NCBI GenBank assembly: GCA_902783515.1
Contig: CACZRK010000330.1
Location: 1 to 17,600, forward strand
DNA length: 17,600 bases
Source of the DNA: an uncultured Coriobacteriaceae bacterium
GTDB lineage: Bacteria > Actinomycetota > Coriobacteriia > Coriobacteriales > UMGS124
Direction of reading: 5' to 3'
The position numbers and the translations under genes are program-made. A model generated the notes under the pieces. It made no database searches and was not told the origin of the DNA. It was given only the letters and a program-made list of their open reading frames with translations. Positions 7,856 through 15,429 of the stretch are shown here, in pieces. How positions within the stretch are numbered: the first letter of the stretch is position 1; every line of letters begins with the position of its first letter.

Positions 7856-10129
7856 TCAGAGCGCGCGGCCCACGTCGTTGCCGCCGCGGATGGCGAGCGC
7901 GATGTTGCACGGCTGCGCGCAGTCGCCAATCGCGTAGGTCTCGGCGACGCCGGCCTCCTGGAGCAGCGAGGTGTCGGGCTGCATGTCGGAACCGCTCACG
8001 ATCGCGTCGCACGGCAGCGTCACGGTCACGCCGCGGTCGGCGGAGGTGACGGTGACCGTGCCGTCGCCGGCCTCGTCGATCGTCGCCGTCGTGTACACGC
8101 GCACGCCCTGCGCGTACAGCGCGGTGGTCATGAAGCGCTTCGCGTGCGCGGACTGCTGGGCGTCCAGGTTGGCGACGGGGCCCGGCGACACGATCGTCAC
8201 GCGCTTCTTGTGCACGGTCAGCCACTCGGCGCAGTCGAACGCCTGGGCGTTGGAGCCGTACACGACCACGTTCTCGCCCATCTCGGCGAACGGGAACTGG
8301 TCAAAGTCCACCACCTGCACGCCGCCCGTCGCCTTGACCGGCGCCGCGGGCCGTACGCCGCCGGTCGCGAGCACCAGCGCGTCGGGCGCCTCGGCCTTGA
8401 CGACGTCGGCGGTGACCTCGGTGCCCGTCCGCACCGTCACGCCCGCGAGCTCCAGCTGACGCTGCAGGTAGGCGTTCAGGTCGTCCAGGTTCTCGTGCGG
8501 GCCCTTGATCGTCGAGGCGAACGGCAGCAGGCCGCCCAGGACCCCGGACTTCTCGAAGAGCGTGACGTCGTGGCCGCGCTGCGCGGCGATGCGCGCGCAC
8601 TCCATGCCGGCGGGGCCGCCGCCGACGACCATGACCTTCTTGGGCGCGCCCGTCAGCGGAGGCAGCTCGTAGGTCGCCGGGCCGCCCTCGGTCATGACGC
8701 GCTGGGTGAGCGCGTTCACGCGGCAGTAGCACATCGCGCGGTTCATCTCGTTGCTGCCGATGTGGCAGTGCAGGCAGCGGGTGCAGGGCGCGATCTCGTC
8801 AAGGCGCCCCTCGCGCAGCTTGTTGACGTACTCCGTGTCCACGGTCAGCGGGCGGTTCATCATGTAGAAGTCGGCGCAGCCGTCCTGCAGGGCCTGCTCA
8901 AAGTAGTCGGGCGCGTGGGCGGGATCCATGTACGTGACGATGCCGCAGGGGATCTTGACGGCCTGCTTGTACAGCCTGCCCACATTGAAGAGCATGCCCG
9001 CGCCGGAGTGGTCGGCGACGAGCTGCCCGTCAAAGTGCTGCGCGAGGTTCCACTGCGTGCCGAAGCCGGTCTCGCCCTCCATGCCGTTGAGCAGGAAGTA
9101 CAGGTCGCTGCCGAACTGGCAGGGGTGGTTGTTGAGCGGGCCGAGGCGCAGGTGCAGCGAGTCGGCGCCGGCCGCCTCGAAGAGCTTGGCGAACGCGACG
9201 CCCTCGTAGACGCTCGTCGCGGTCGAGTATGGCGCGGTCACGTCGCTGTCCAGCGTCATGAGGGTCGCCGAGTTGTCCAGGTTGTCGTTCTCCTCGACGG
9301 CGTTCATGAGGACCTGCACGACGAAGTCGTCGCCGCAGGCGGCCTTGATCTTCTGGATGCACTCGCAGACGAAGCGGGCGCGGTTCTCGATCGTGGCGGC
9401 GCCGTACGCGTCGGTGCGCGTGTTGTCATAGCGCGAGAGGAACAGCTCGCCCTGGTTGAAGCCGGCGGCGTTCATCTCGATCGCCTCAAAGCCCATCTGC
9501 TGCAGGCCCTGGGCGACGGCGGCGCCCGCGTCCTCCATGGCGATGATCTGGTCGACGGTCATCTTGTCCTCGGCGACCGGCTGGCCGAAGAGCGCCCACT
9601 GATAGCCGAGGTGCGCGCCGTACGTGGCGACCTCGGCGGAGAGCCGCTGGCCGAACGCGATCGCCTCGTCGGACAGGACGCCCGTCGCGGGGTCGGGCTC
9701 CAGCGCGGCGATGCCCTCGACCCAGATCATCTCCACGCCGCCCTTGGCGAAGTTCACGTAGTACTGGAAGAGCTCGTCGGTGAGGCCGTTCAGGTACGTC
9801 GCCGAGCCCGCGGCGGACTTCACCATGCGATGGTGCAGCTGGATGGGGCCGAGGTCCCACGTCGAGAAGAGCTTGGTCGCGGACCAGTCGGTGATCGAGT
9901 TGCCGCGGTAGTCGTAGTCCTGCGGGTTGACCGACGCGGTGTAGAGCAGGTCGCCGTCCGCGCCTGCAGCCTTTGAGCCCGAGGCGGCCGAGGCGGCCTT
10001 CGCGGCGTCGCCCTCCTTGGACGCGGCCGACTCGGCGGCATGGGCGATCGACGCCCCGGTCAGCGCGACGACGCCGGCGGTCCCGGCGGCGCCGACGAAC
10101 GAGCGCCTCGTGAGCTGAGCAGTCTTCAT
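7856..10129 (-). CDS. Tat-exported Old Yellow Enzyme/BaiCD-like flavo-iron-sulfur reductase with altered active site
   Basis: A 757-residue member of the 2,4-dienoyl-CoA reductase/BaiCD/trimethylamine dehydrogenase family. Order: Tat signal (TRRSFVG at 7-13, then a hydrophobic stretch to ASIAHA), Ala/Gly linker to about 60, FMN TIM barrel (about 85-440, with LHHRMVKSAAGSAT and RTDAYGAATIENRARF), Fe-S cysteines 449, 452, 455 and 467, then the FAD motif VVGGGPAGME (501-510). Three oddities appear. The family HxxH pair after the V-E-I strand (YqjM His164/His167) is Asn220 and Gly223. The second nucleotide motif reads YGSNAQA (624-630), lacking the G-x-G-x-x-G glycines. The Fe-S spacing is C-x2-C-x2-C-x11-C, one residue short of the usual x3. 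Start: ATG with GGGGGAGA upstream. Family secure; substrate and electron donor unknown. Confidence 0.88.
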   Translation of the reverse strand: MKTAQLTRRSFVGAAGTAGVVALTGASIAHAAESAASKEGDAAKAASAASGSKAAGADGDLLYTASVNPQDYDYRGNSITDWSATKLFSTWDLGPIQLHHRMVKSAAGSATYLNGLTDELFQYYVNFAKGGVEMIWVEGIAALEPDPATGVLSDEAIAFGQRLSAEVATYGAHLGYQWALFGQPVAEDKMTVDQIIAMEDAGAAVAQGLQQMGFEAIEMNAAGFNQGELFLSRYDNTRTDAYGAATIENRARFVCECIQKIKAACGDDFVVQVLMNAVEENDNLDNSATLMTLDSDVTAPYSTATSVYEGVAFAKLFEAAGADSLHLRLGPLNNHPCQFGSDLYFLLNGMEGETGFGTQWNLAQHFDGQLVADHSGAGMLFNVGRLYKQAVKIPCGIVTYMDPAHAPDYFEQALQDGCADFYMMNRPLTVDTEYVNKLREGRLDEIAPCTRCLHCHIGSNEMNRAMCYCRVNALTQRVMTEGGPATYELPPLTGAPKKVMVVGGGPAGMECARIAAQRGHDVTLFEKSGVLGGLLPFASTIKGPHENLDDLNAYLQRQLELAGVTVRTGTEVTADVVKAEAPDALVLATGGVRPAAPVKATGGVQVVDFDQFPFAEMGENVVVYGSNAQAFDCAEWLTVHKKRVTIVSPGPVANLDAQQSAHAKRFMTTALYAQGVRVYTTATIDEAGDGTVTVTSADRGVTVTLPCDAIVSGSDMQPDTSLLQEAGVAETYAIGDCAQPCNIALAIRGGNDVGRAL

Positions 10130-10147
10130 CTGTCTCCCCCTGTCCGT

Positions 10148-10167
10148 CCTGACGCCCGAGCGTCAGG
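10148..10167 (-). promoter_or_regulatory. Perfect hairpin/palindrome in the leader of the OYE-like gene
   Basis: CCTGACGC-TCGG-GCGTCAGG on the minus strand is an 8-base perfect stem with a four-base loop, ending 18 bases before the start codon and just upstream of the ribosome binding site. A second stem (CGCGGGC 10188-10194 with GCCCGCG 10207-10213) lies next to it. It could be an operator for the neighbouring XRE regulator or an RNA structure controlling translation. The rest of 10168-10417 is GC-rich, with a repeated GGCGCCGTGC block and no gene; a TACAAT -10-like box reads on the minus strand at 10265-10260. Confidence 0.45.
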
Positions 10168-10417
10168 AACCCACCCGCGTCGTGGCGCGCGGGCATCCCC
10201 GTGAGCGCCCGCGTGGCGGCGCGCGCGTGCGGCGGCGCGCGACCCTCGCGGATAAGGCCATTGTAGGGCGACGCCACGGGCACGGGCGGCCCCTGCGGCG
10301 CGCAGGATTGTTGCGCGGGGCGTCAACGAGAAGGTGCGGGCACAGGCGCCGTGCAGGTCACGGGCGCTGAGCGGGCCACGGGCGCCGTGCGGGCGCGGAC
10401 GGGAACGACGCGTGACG

Positions 10418-11029
10418 TCACCTGCCCCGCAGGCATCTGGTGGAGACGCCGCGTAGGCTGAAGAGCCCGTCGCGGTTGCACAGCGCGTACACGTCGCCGG
10501 TCCCGCGATAGGCAAAGCGCGCCTCACAGCCCTGCTCGGGGTAGAGCTTGCGCAGGTCAAGGCGGTCGTCCGTGACATAGGCGAGGAAGCTCACGAAGTG
10601 GCCCTTCTCCATGGGGTGGTCCATCGTCACGTAGAGCTCCCCGTCCGTGCACGCGACGGAGATCGCGTGCCCCTCGTCGGGCTCCTCGGCGTCCAGGGCG
10701 GGCAGCGCGATCCCGCAGCATGAGGCCGACGCCCCGACCATCGCGTGGATCACGTTGCCGCAGACCGGGCAGACGTGAAACAGCGAGCGGCGCATGTTGG
10801 CCGCGACGTTGCGGTTCGTCGCCCACGCGTCGGTGAGCAGCTCCGCAGGCGAGACGCCGAGGGCCGCCGCAAGCGGCGCCACGAGCGCCACGTCCGGCAG
10901 GCCGCGGCCGGTCTCCCACTTTGAGATCGCCTTGTCGGTGACGCCGACGCGCTCCGCGAGCTCCCGCTGCGTCAGGCGCGCCCGCTCGCGCAGCGCCCTG
11001 ATCGTCTCCGCCGTGATGTAGTCGGCCAT
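10418..11029 (-). CDS. XRE-family regulator with cysteine-rich, desulfoferrodoxin-like C-terminal domain
   Basis: A 203-residue protein. Residues 7-60 are a Cro/CI-type helix-turn-helix (RARLTQRELAERVGVTDKAI, then SKWETGRGLPD). A middle segment carries CPVC (87-90) and Cys104-Cys105, like a small metal knuckle. The C-terminal part contains DHPMEKGHFVSFLAYVTDDR-type sequence with His138 and His144, resembling the HPMxKxH region of superoxide reductase/desulfoferrodoxin domains found fused to XRE domains in Firmicutes and Coriobacteria. The full His4-Cys iron site of a true superoxide reductase is not evident, so a sensor role is more likely than catalysis. I chose the ATG at 11029 because AAAGGA lies 8 bases upstream; the frame is open further up but lacks a good start. 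It precedes the OYE-like gene on the same strand by 288 bases and may regulate it. Confidence 0.85.
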   Translation of the reverse strand: MADYITAETIRALRERARLTQRELAERVGVTDKAISKWETGRGLPDVALVAPLAAALGVSPAELLTDAWATNRNVAANMRRSLFHVCPVCGNVIHAMVGASASCCGIALPALDAEEPDEGHAISVACTDGELYVTMDHPMEKGHFVSFLAYVTDDRLDLRKLYPEQGCEARFAYRGTGDVYALCNRDGLFSLRGVSTRCLRGR

Positions 11030-11300
11030 GTCGCCGTTCCTTTCGACACGCTCGGCAGGGATGCGTGGATTCACGCGCCTGCCAGTGGATGTGTGAGTCA
11101 ACGCCATCCAGGCAGCGCATGCCGCCCGACGCGTCGCCGCCAAAGACGCGGGCGCCCCCTGCGCAGGCACGCGCCCGTCACGCCGGCAATCCGACCGCGC
11201 CACCGCCGGCACGACGGGCGCGTCGCGGCTGACGTTGATCCGCTTGACGTGCCAATTCTTTCCAACGCCGACGACGCGCGCAACCTACGTTGCATAGAGG

Positions 11301-11316
11301 CGCGAGCCGGCTCGCG
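11301..11316. terminator. 16-base perfect palindrome downstream of the LuxR gene
   Basis: CGCGAGCCGGCTCGCG is self-complementary and lies 18 bases past the end of the LuxR-type gene (stop at 11337-11335), where a terminator is expected, but it has no T-tract. The rest of 11030-11334 must carry the promoter of the XRE gene: AGTCAA at 11096-11101 reads as TTGACT on the minus strand, without a clear -10 partner. No gene is seen in this stretch. Confidence 0.4.
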
Positions 11317-11334
11317 GCAGCGATTATCGGCTGA

Positions 11335-12780
11335 TTACATCTTTCTCATTTTTATGATCAGATCCTGCTGCGAGTGAACGTCAAACTTACGATATATATT
11401 CCCGATATGTGATTTCGCCGTCTCCTCTGAGATCCCCAGCTCCTGCGCGATGTAGCGCTTCGTCAGGCCGCGCCCGAGGAGCAGCGCGACATCCGTCTCA
11501 CGAGCCGTCAGGCCGGCTCCGCCCAATGCCGCGCGCAGCGCCGCGTCGTGGGGGTCCTCGACGGCGCTCGGCCTCACGGCCCCCCAGGCCGTCAGGGGGT
11601 TCGACTCATCCAGCAGCATGAGCCCGGTCAGCGGCAGGAACAGGCACATCGCACACGCAAGGGCGTCCGGCGCAACCGCGCCGACGCTGCCGAGGACGCG
11701 CTCGAGAGGCCCTGTGGCGAAGAGTCCCACAAGCTGCCCAAGCTGCAGTGCTGCCGTCGAAAGCGCGACGATCCACACGACCGAGACCTTGAAGTCCCGG
11801 ACGAACAGCGCGTTGAGGCACGTGGGGATGACGTACATGTAGCAATAGCCGACCGCATAGACCCATCCCGCCAGCCTCGGCGCCGACGGCGCAAGGACGA
11901 GGAGGAGAAACCCGACGGATAAAAGAGGGAACGCAATGCGATAAATCATATGATTATAGTCAAGATTAGAAATCATCACTGTTGTAACCAGCAACAGAAT
12001 CGCAACAAGAAATGCGGCTCCATACCAGAGCGTCGTTGTCCCCGAGGATGCCGTCGCGTTGCGCAGCTCGTCGCCCTGCAGGACCGTCATCACCCCGAAA
12101 GACACGCCCTGCATCAGGCAGGTCACCGCATACTTGTGCGGAAAGCCGATGACCGCGGACGTCATGGGAAACAGGCTGGTCGCGGCGAACGCATTTCGCG
12201 CGCGTGCGACGAGAAGGGCGCTGACGACTGGCGTCACGGCAAGCAGGAGGAGTCTGACGACGCCGGTTACAAGGTTTATCAGCATGCCCGCCGCGATGCC
12301 GATGCACATGCCCACTGCCCCGACATAGAGCGCACGAACGGGGCCGAGCTGCGCGAACAATCTCCCCAACTCCACGAGAAGAATCGCCGACGCGGCGCCG
12401 CCAACAAGGCCGGCGACAGAGGTCAGAACGCCCCACGGCCACGCCGTCGAGCCTGCTTGCCCGATGGCCGTGCTCGCAGTCATGACGACGGCGACCGGCG
12501 CGAGCTCGGCCGGCGCGCGCAAGACGCGGCGGGCACGTCCATGGGCGCATGTCATCGCGACGCAGGCCGCGCACGTGCCGAGCAGCGTGTAGAGGCCGAC
12601 GTCGCCACGGCCGCACGGAGTGCCGCCGAAGAAGGCGCTCGGACTCTGAAAGAGGGAGAACTGCCATGCCCAGAACGCCGCCAGCGCGCCCCAGATGGCG
12701 GGATAGGCAACGATTGAGAGCTTGAGCTGCTCGATCAGTTGGCTGACGCCGCGCGCGGTATCGACAGATGGCACCTTCAC
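11335..12780 (-). CDS. Membrane-embedded LuxR-family transcriptional regulator
   Basis: A 481-residue protein. About 10-12 hydrophobic segments fill residues 15-400 (for example YPAIWGALAAFWAW, YGAAFLVAILLLVTTVMI, IAFPLLSVGFLLLVLAP). A C-terminal LuxR/GerE DNA-binding domain occupies about 423-481 (LTARETDVALLLGRGLTKRY, then SEETAKSHIGNIYRKFDV). This multi-span LuxR architecture is abundant in Eggerthellaceae and other Coriobacteriia, usually beside exported reductases. The frame is open into the upstream flavoprotein gene. I chose GTG at 12780 because GAAGGA lies 9 bases upstream and it starts just before the first hydrophobic region; nearby alternatives cannot be excluded. Role inferred: a one-component membrane sensor that controls the adjacent flavoprotein gene in response to its substrate. 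Confidence 0.88.
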   Translation of the reverse strand: MKVPSVDTARGVSQLIEQLKLSIVAYPAIWGALAAFWAWQFSLFQSPSAFFGGTPCGRGDVGLYTLLGTCAACVAMTCAHGRARRVLRAPAELAPVAVVMTASTAIGQAGSTAWPWGVLTSVAGLVGGAASAILLVELGRLFAQLGPVRALYVGAVGMCIGIAAGMLINLVTGVVRLLLLAVTPVVSALLVARARNAFAATSLFPMTSAVIGFPHKYAVTCLMQGVSFGVMTVLQGDELRNATASSGTTTLWYGAAFLVAILLLVTTVMISNLDYNHMIYRIAFPLLSVGFLLLVLAPSAPRLAGWVYAVGYCYMYVIPTCLNALFVRDFKVSVVWIVALSTAALQLGQLVGLFATGPLERVLGSVGAVAPDALACAMCLFLPLTGLMLLDESNPLTAWGAVRPSAVEDPHDAALRAALGGAGLTARETDVALLLGRGLTKRYIAQELGISEETAKSHIGNIYRKFDVHSQQDLIIKMRKM

Positions 12781-12821
12781 GGCTGACCGTCCTTCGAGAA
12801 CGACAGGCTGGAACTCGTCGT

Positions 12822-12853
12822 CGGGGGCCCTTCCTGCCGTGGAAAGGCCCCCG
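12822..12853 (-). terminator. Hairpin between the flavoprotein and LuxR genes
   Basis: CGGGGGCC (12822-12829) pairs with GGCCCCCG (12846-12853), extended by TTCC/GGAA around a TGCCGT loop with one mismatch. It lies between the flavoprotein stop (12909) and the LuxR start (12780), so it can act as terminator or attenuator and let the two genes be expressed at different levels. No T-tract follows. Confidence 0.55.
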
Positions 12854-12908
12854 ACCGTCTCCCATGTGCCGTTCAGATTACCGCATGTCAAGGCCGAGGA
12901 ACGTGCGG

Positions 12909-14702
12909 CTACTCGTTTTCGGCGATGTACTTGCCCGTCAGATAGCCAAAGGTGATGCAGTTCGCGCCGTAGTTCGCACCTTCCGTCATGAACGTGTAGT
13001 TGGTCGCAAACATGTCGCCGACCATCGTGCCGACGTTGTAGAGGCCGGGAATCGGCCTGTCGTCGGCATCGCACACGCGCATGTGCGCGTCGGTGTTCAG
13101 CCCCCCGAGCACCGTCAGGAAGACGAGCATGCCGCCGCTGCTCTGCCCGTAGAACGGCCCCTCCTCTATGGGGTGCAGATGCTCCGACGGCTTATGGAAG
13201 TCGTCGTCGCAGCCCGCCTTGGCGAGGTCGTTGTACCGGTCGACCGTCGCCAGCGTCTCCTTGGGAAGACCGAGCTCGTCAATGAGCTCCTCGAGCGTGT
13301 TGGCCTTCACCATCGTGCCGCCCGCGACGGCTTTGTCCCACGAGGCGACGACCTCCCGAGCGACCTCCTCGGCGTCGCCGGCGTGCATGCTGTCGTTGTT
13401 CCAGCTACCCGAGACCGTCTCCTGCCTGGCATAAGCGGTGTCCCAGATGGCAAAGACCGTCTTGCCCGGCTGGCCGAAGTTGTTCATTCCGGCACACGGG
13501 CTCAGGCAGTCCTCGTTCATGAACCGCTCGCCGTCCCTGTTCACGAGCAGGCCGAGGAAGTTGCTGTACAGGTTGCGCGGGCCAGGCCCATAGAAGCCAC
13601 CCATGACGCAGTTCGGGAACACCTTTTGCCAGGCGGCGCCCACCCACAGCCCCATCTGGTGGCCTTCTCCTTTGTACAGGCCGCCGTATTGGAACGAGAC
13701 ATCGTAGTTCGTCTCGCCGTCATAGATGTCGTCCGAGATGTACGGCGCATAGCTCGGCGCGTACCGGTACATCATGTCGCGGTTGGCCGAGAAGTCGCCG
13801 GTAGCGAGCACGACCGCCTTGGACGCCTCGTAGCGCGCGTACGTACCGTCCTCTCGCGAGCAGATGACGGCTGTCACGCGGCCGGGCTTGCCCGCGTCCG
13901 TCTCACGAACAAGCTGCTCGCCCTTTGTCTTGTAGAAGACCTTGCAGCCAAGGTCCTCGGTCAGATGGCGCGCGAGCTCCCTGACCAGCAGGGGCTGCAT
14001 CATGCCGGTCCCCTGGGGGATATCGGGGTCAGGCACCATGTCGTCACCGTACTCCCAGCCAATCGAGCAGGACTCGTGATAGAGATAGTCGTCCTCACTC
14101 GGGGTGCCCTGCTCGACCTTGACCTTGTACCCGGCGCCCTCCATAAGATCGATGACCCAGTTCATTGCCTCCTCGGAATGGTTGAAGTGCTGATACCACT
14201 TGCGCTCGTCAACCTGGTTACCCGCGTAGAATATCTCCTTCTGGATCTGGAAGGGCTTGATCGGGTCGACGCCCGCCTGCTCCATGGCCTTGCAATTGAT
14301 GGCGTTGTTCGACCCGCCGCGCGCGACGGGCGCTGCCGAGGCGGTCACCACGACGACGTCAAGCCCCGCCTCGGCGGCGGAGACGGCGGTGATAAGCCCG
14401 GAGGTGCCCGCGCCGACCACCACAACGTCAGCGGAGACCACATCGGCGATCATGCGCTCCTCGATCGGTTCCGGGGCGATTTCAAAGCTCCACGCGTGCT
14501 GGGCGACCGACGCGTCGTTCAACGCTGCGGTGGAGTCGGACGTGTCCGCGGTATCGGACATTTCCTTGACGGCTTTCTTGGCAGCTGGCGTCGTCTCTGC
14601 CGCCTGCGCCGACGTTGCGACGACACATGCGCCAACCGCGGCGGCCCCCGTCACGAATCCTCTCCTCGTCATGCTGGATGCGTCACGGAACTCTCTCGTC
14701 AT
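12909..14702 (-). CDS. Tat-exported FAD flavoprotein of the fumarate-reductase superfamily, substrate unknown
   Basis: A 597-residue FAD_binding_2 protein. It has a Tat signal (MTRRGFVTG at 11-19, hydrophobic to about 32, probable cut after SAQA), an FAD dinucleotide motif VVVVGAGTSG (93-102) and C-terminal FAD-binding IPGLYNVGTMVGDMF (about 551-565). The start ATG has AAGGAGGT upstream. It lacks the heme domain of flavocytochrome c fumarate reductases and any FMN-binding domain. The fumarate-site signatures are changed: HHTMGG is replaced by FLTVLGG (528-534) and the G-[AG]-N-R-L-G-G loop by ATNYTFMTEGANYG (566-579). It is therefore probably not a fumarate reductase but a related reductase or dehydrogenase for another organic acid or aromatic compound. 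The adjacent membrane LuxR regulator supports a substrate-inducible unit. Family secure, reaction unknown. Confidence 0.88.
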   Translation of the reverse strand: MTREFRDASSMTRRGFVTGAAAVGACVVATSAQAAETTPAAKKAVKEMSDTADTSDSTAALNDASVAQHAWSFEIAPEPIEERMIADVVSADVVVVGAGTSGLITAVSAAEAGLDVVVVTASAAPVARGGSNNAINCKAMEQAGVDPIKPFQIQKEIFYAGNQVDERKWYQHFNHSEEAMNWVIDLMEGAGYKVKVEQGTPSEDDYLYHESCSIGWEYGDDMVPDPDIPQGTGMMQPLLVRELARHLTEDLGCKVFYKTKGEQLVRETDAGKPGRVTAVICSREDGTYARYEASKAVVLATGDFSANRDMMYRYAPSYAPYISDDIYDGETNYDVSFQYGGLYKGEGHQMGLWVGAAWQKVFPNCVMGGFYGPGPRNLYSNFLGLLVNRDGERFMNEDCLSPCAGMNNFGQPGKTVFAIWDTAYARQETVSGSWNNDSMHAGDAEEVAREVVASWDKAVAGGTMVKANTLEELIDELGLPKETLATVDRYNDLAKAGCDDDFHKPSEHLHPIEEGPFYGQSSGGMLVFLTVLGGLNTDAHMRVCDADDRPIPGLYNVGTMVGDMFATNYTFMTEGANYGANCITFGYLTGKYIAENE

Positions 14703-14989
14703 GATGCGACCTCCTTCTCGGCGTCAACGATGGGCGCGGACAGACATCAGCAAGAGGTTCGATCGCTCGCCGTCCGCACCACCCATTGATGCGCAAACCG
14801 CTCTCACGGCGACACCCCCTGAGAGGGCTGATGGCCTTGCATACGGCCCTCCCCCGCAGAGGGCCACGCACCAAGCTGGGATAACGCGGCTTGTTCATGC
14901 CGCGTCTAAGAAGCGTGGCATGGGATGTCATCTCGCGCGGGGCGATGGAGACGACGGGCGTCAGCGTCCGCGCACCCACATCATGGCCG
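14703..14989. other. Intergenic region upstream of the exported flavoprotein gene
   Basis: It must hold the flavoprotein promoter (minus strand), but I find no convincing -35/-10 pair. Two inverted repeats are present: GGCCCTC (14845-14851) with GAGGGCC (14859-14865), and CTCTCA (14801-14806) with TGAGAG (14820-14825). Either may be an operator for the LuxR regulator. No gene is seen. Confidence 0.3.
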
Positions 14990-15349
14990 GTAACCCAGGA
15001 CAACCGACAGGCCGCGCAGGCGTTCGACAGGATCGAAGCCCGCGCGGCCAGGGACAAGCGCTCGGGACGGCGGCACCCACCGCAGCAAGGAGCTCACCGA
15101 CCACGAGGAGGCGGCCGAGCCCGGGCGGGGTCCGGCTCTACTTCTGCAGGTCCCACCACCCCTGTCAGATGCCGATGGTGAAGAACATCAACGTCCTCCC
15201 GGGAGTCCTTCCCTATGGGAACGGGCATCTCGAAAGTGACAGGCGAGGAGACTCGAGAGGCTTTCGGCCCCATCAATGACAGGTCGAAGAAGGTTCTTGG
15301 CTACGGGACGGTCAACGAGGTCTACCAGGAGATGCTGCACTCAACTTGA
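14990..15349 (+). pseudogene. IS30-family transposase, degraded C-terminal remnant
   Basis: Four pieces in shifting frames reproduce the end of an IS30 DDE domain in order: TQDNRQAAQAFDRIEA (14993 on), DGGTHRSKELTDHEEAA (15066 on, containing the second catalytic Asp), VRLYFCRSHHPCQMPMVKNI (about 15130-15190) and VTGEETREAFGPINDRSKKV followed by LGYGTVNEVYQEMLHST (15236 to the TGA at 15349). At least three frameshifts and a deletion separate them. In the third piece the catalytic Glu of the usual xxEN[IVM]N motif is Lys. The N-terminal half and the ends of the element are not recognisable. This is a dead element and marks the segment as an insertion-prone site. Confidence 0.8.
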
Positions 15350-15429
15350 CAATCCTCCGCGAAAGGCAGCGCCGAGCCAGTGAGGTGCAGCGGCCTCGCC
15401 ATCTGATCACCATCACGAAGCGGGCAAGC

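Noticed and set aside
7502..9976. An 824-codon open frame on the plus strand opposite the OYE-like gene.
   Set aside because: It is antisense to a clearly homologous protein and its product is a low-complexity Arg/Val/His/Ala-rich sequence, typical of high-GC shadow frames. The same applies to the long plus-strand frames at 2466-4103, 4248-6257 and 12768-14789.
12781..13074. A longer LuxR-type protein starting inside the flavoprotein gene.
   Set aside because: That part would be translated antiparallel in property to the membrane domain, rich in Arg and His, and overlaps the end of the flavoprotein gene in another frame. GTG 12780 has a good ribosome binding site.
14801..14865. A terminator at the paired repeats upstream of the exported flavoprotein.
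   Set aside because: The stems are short, no gene ends there on either strand, and no T-tract follows. They are reported only as possible operator sites.
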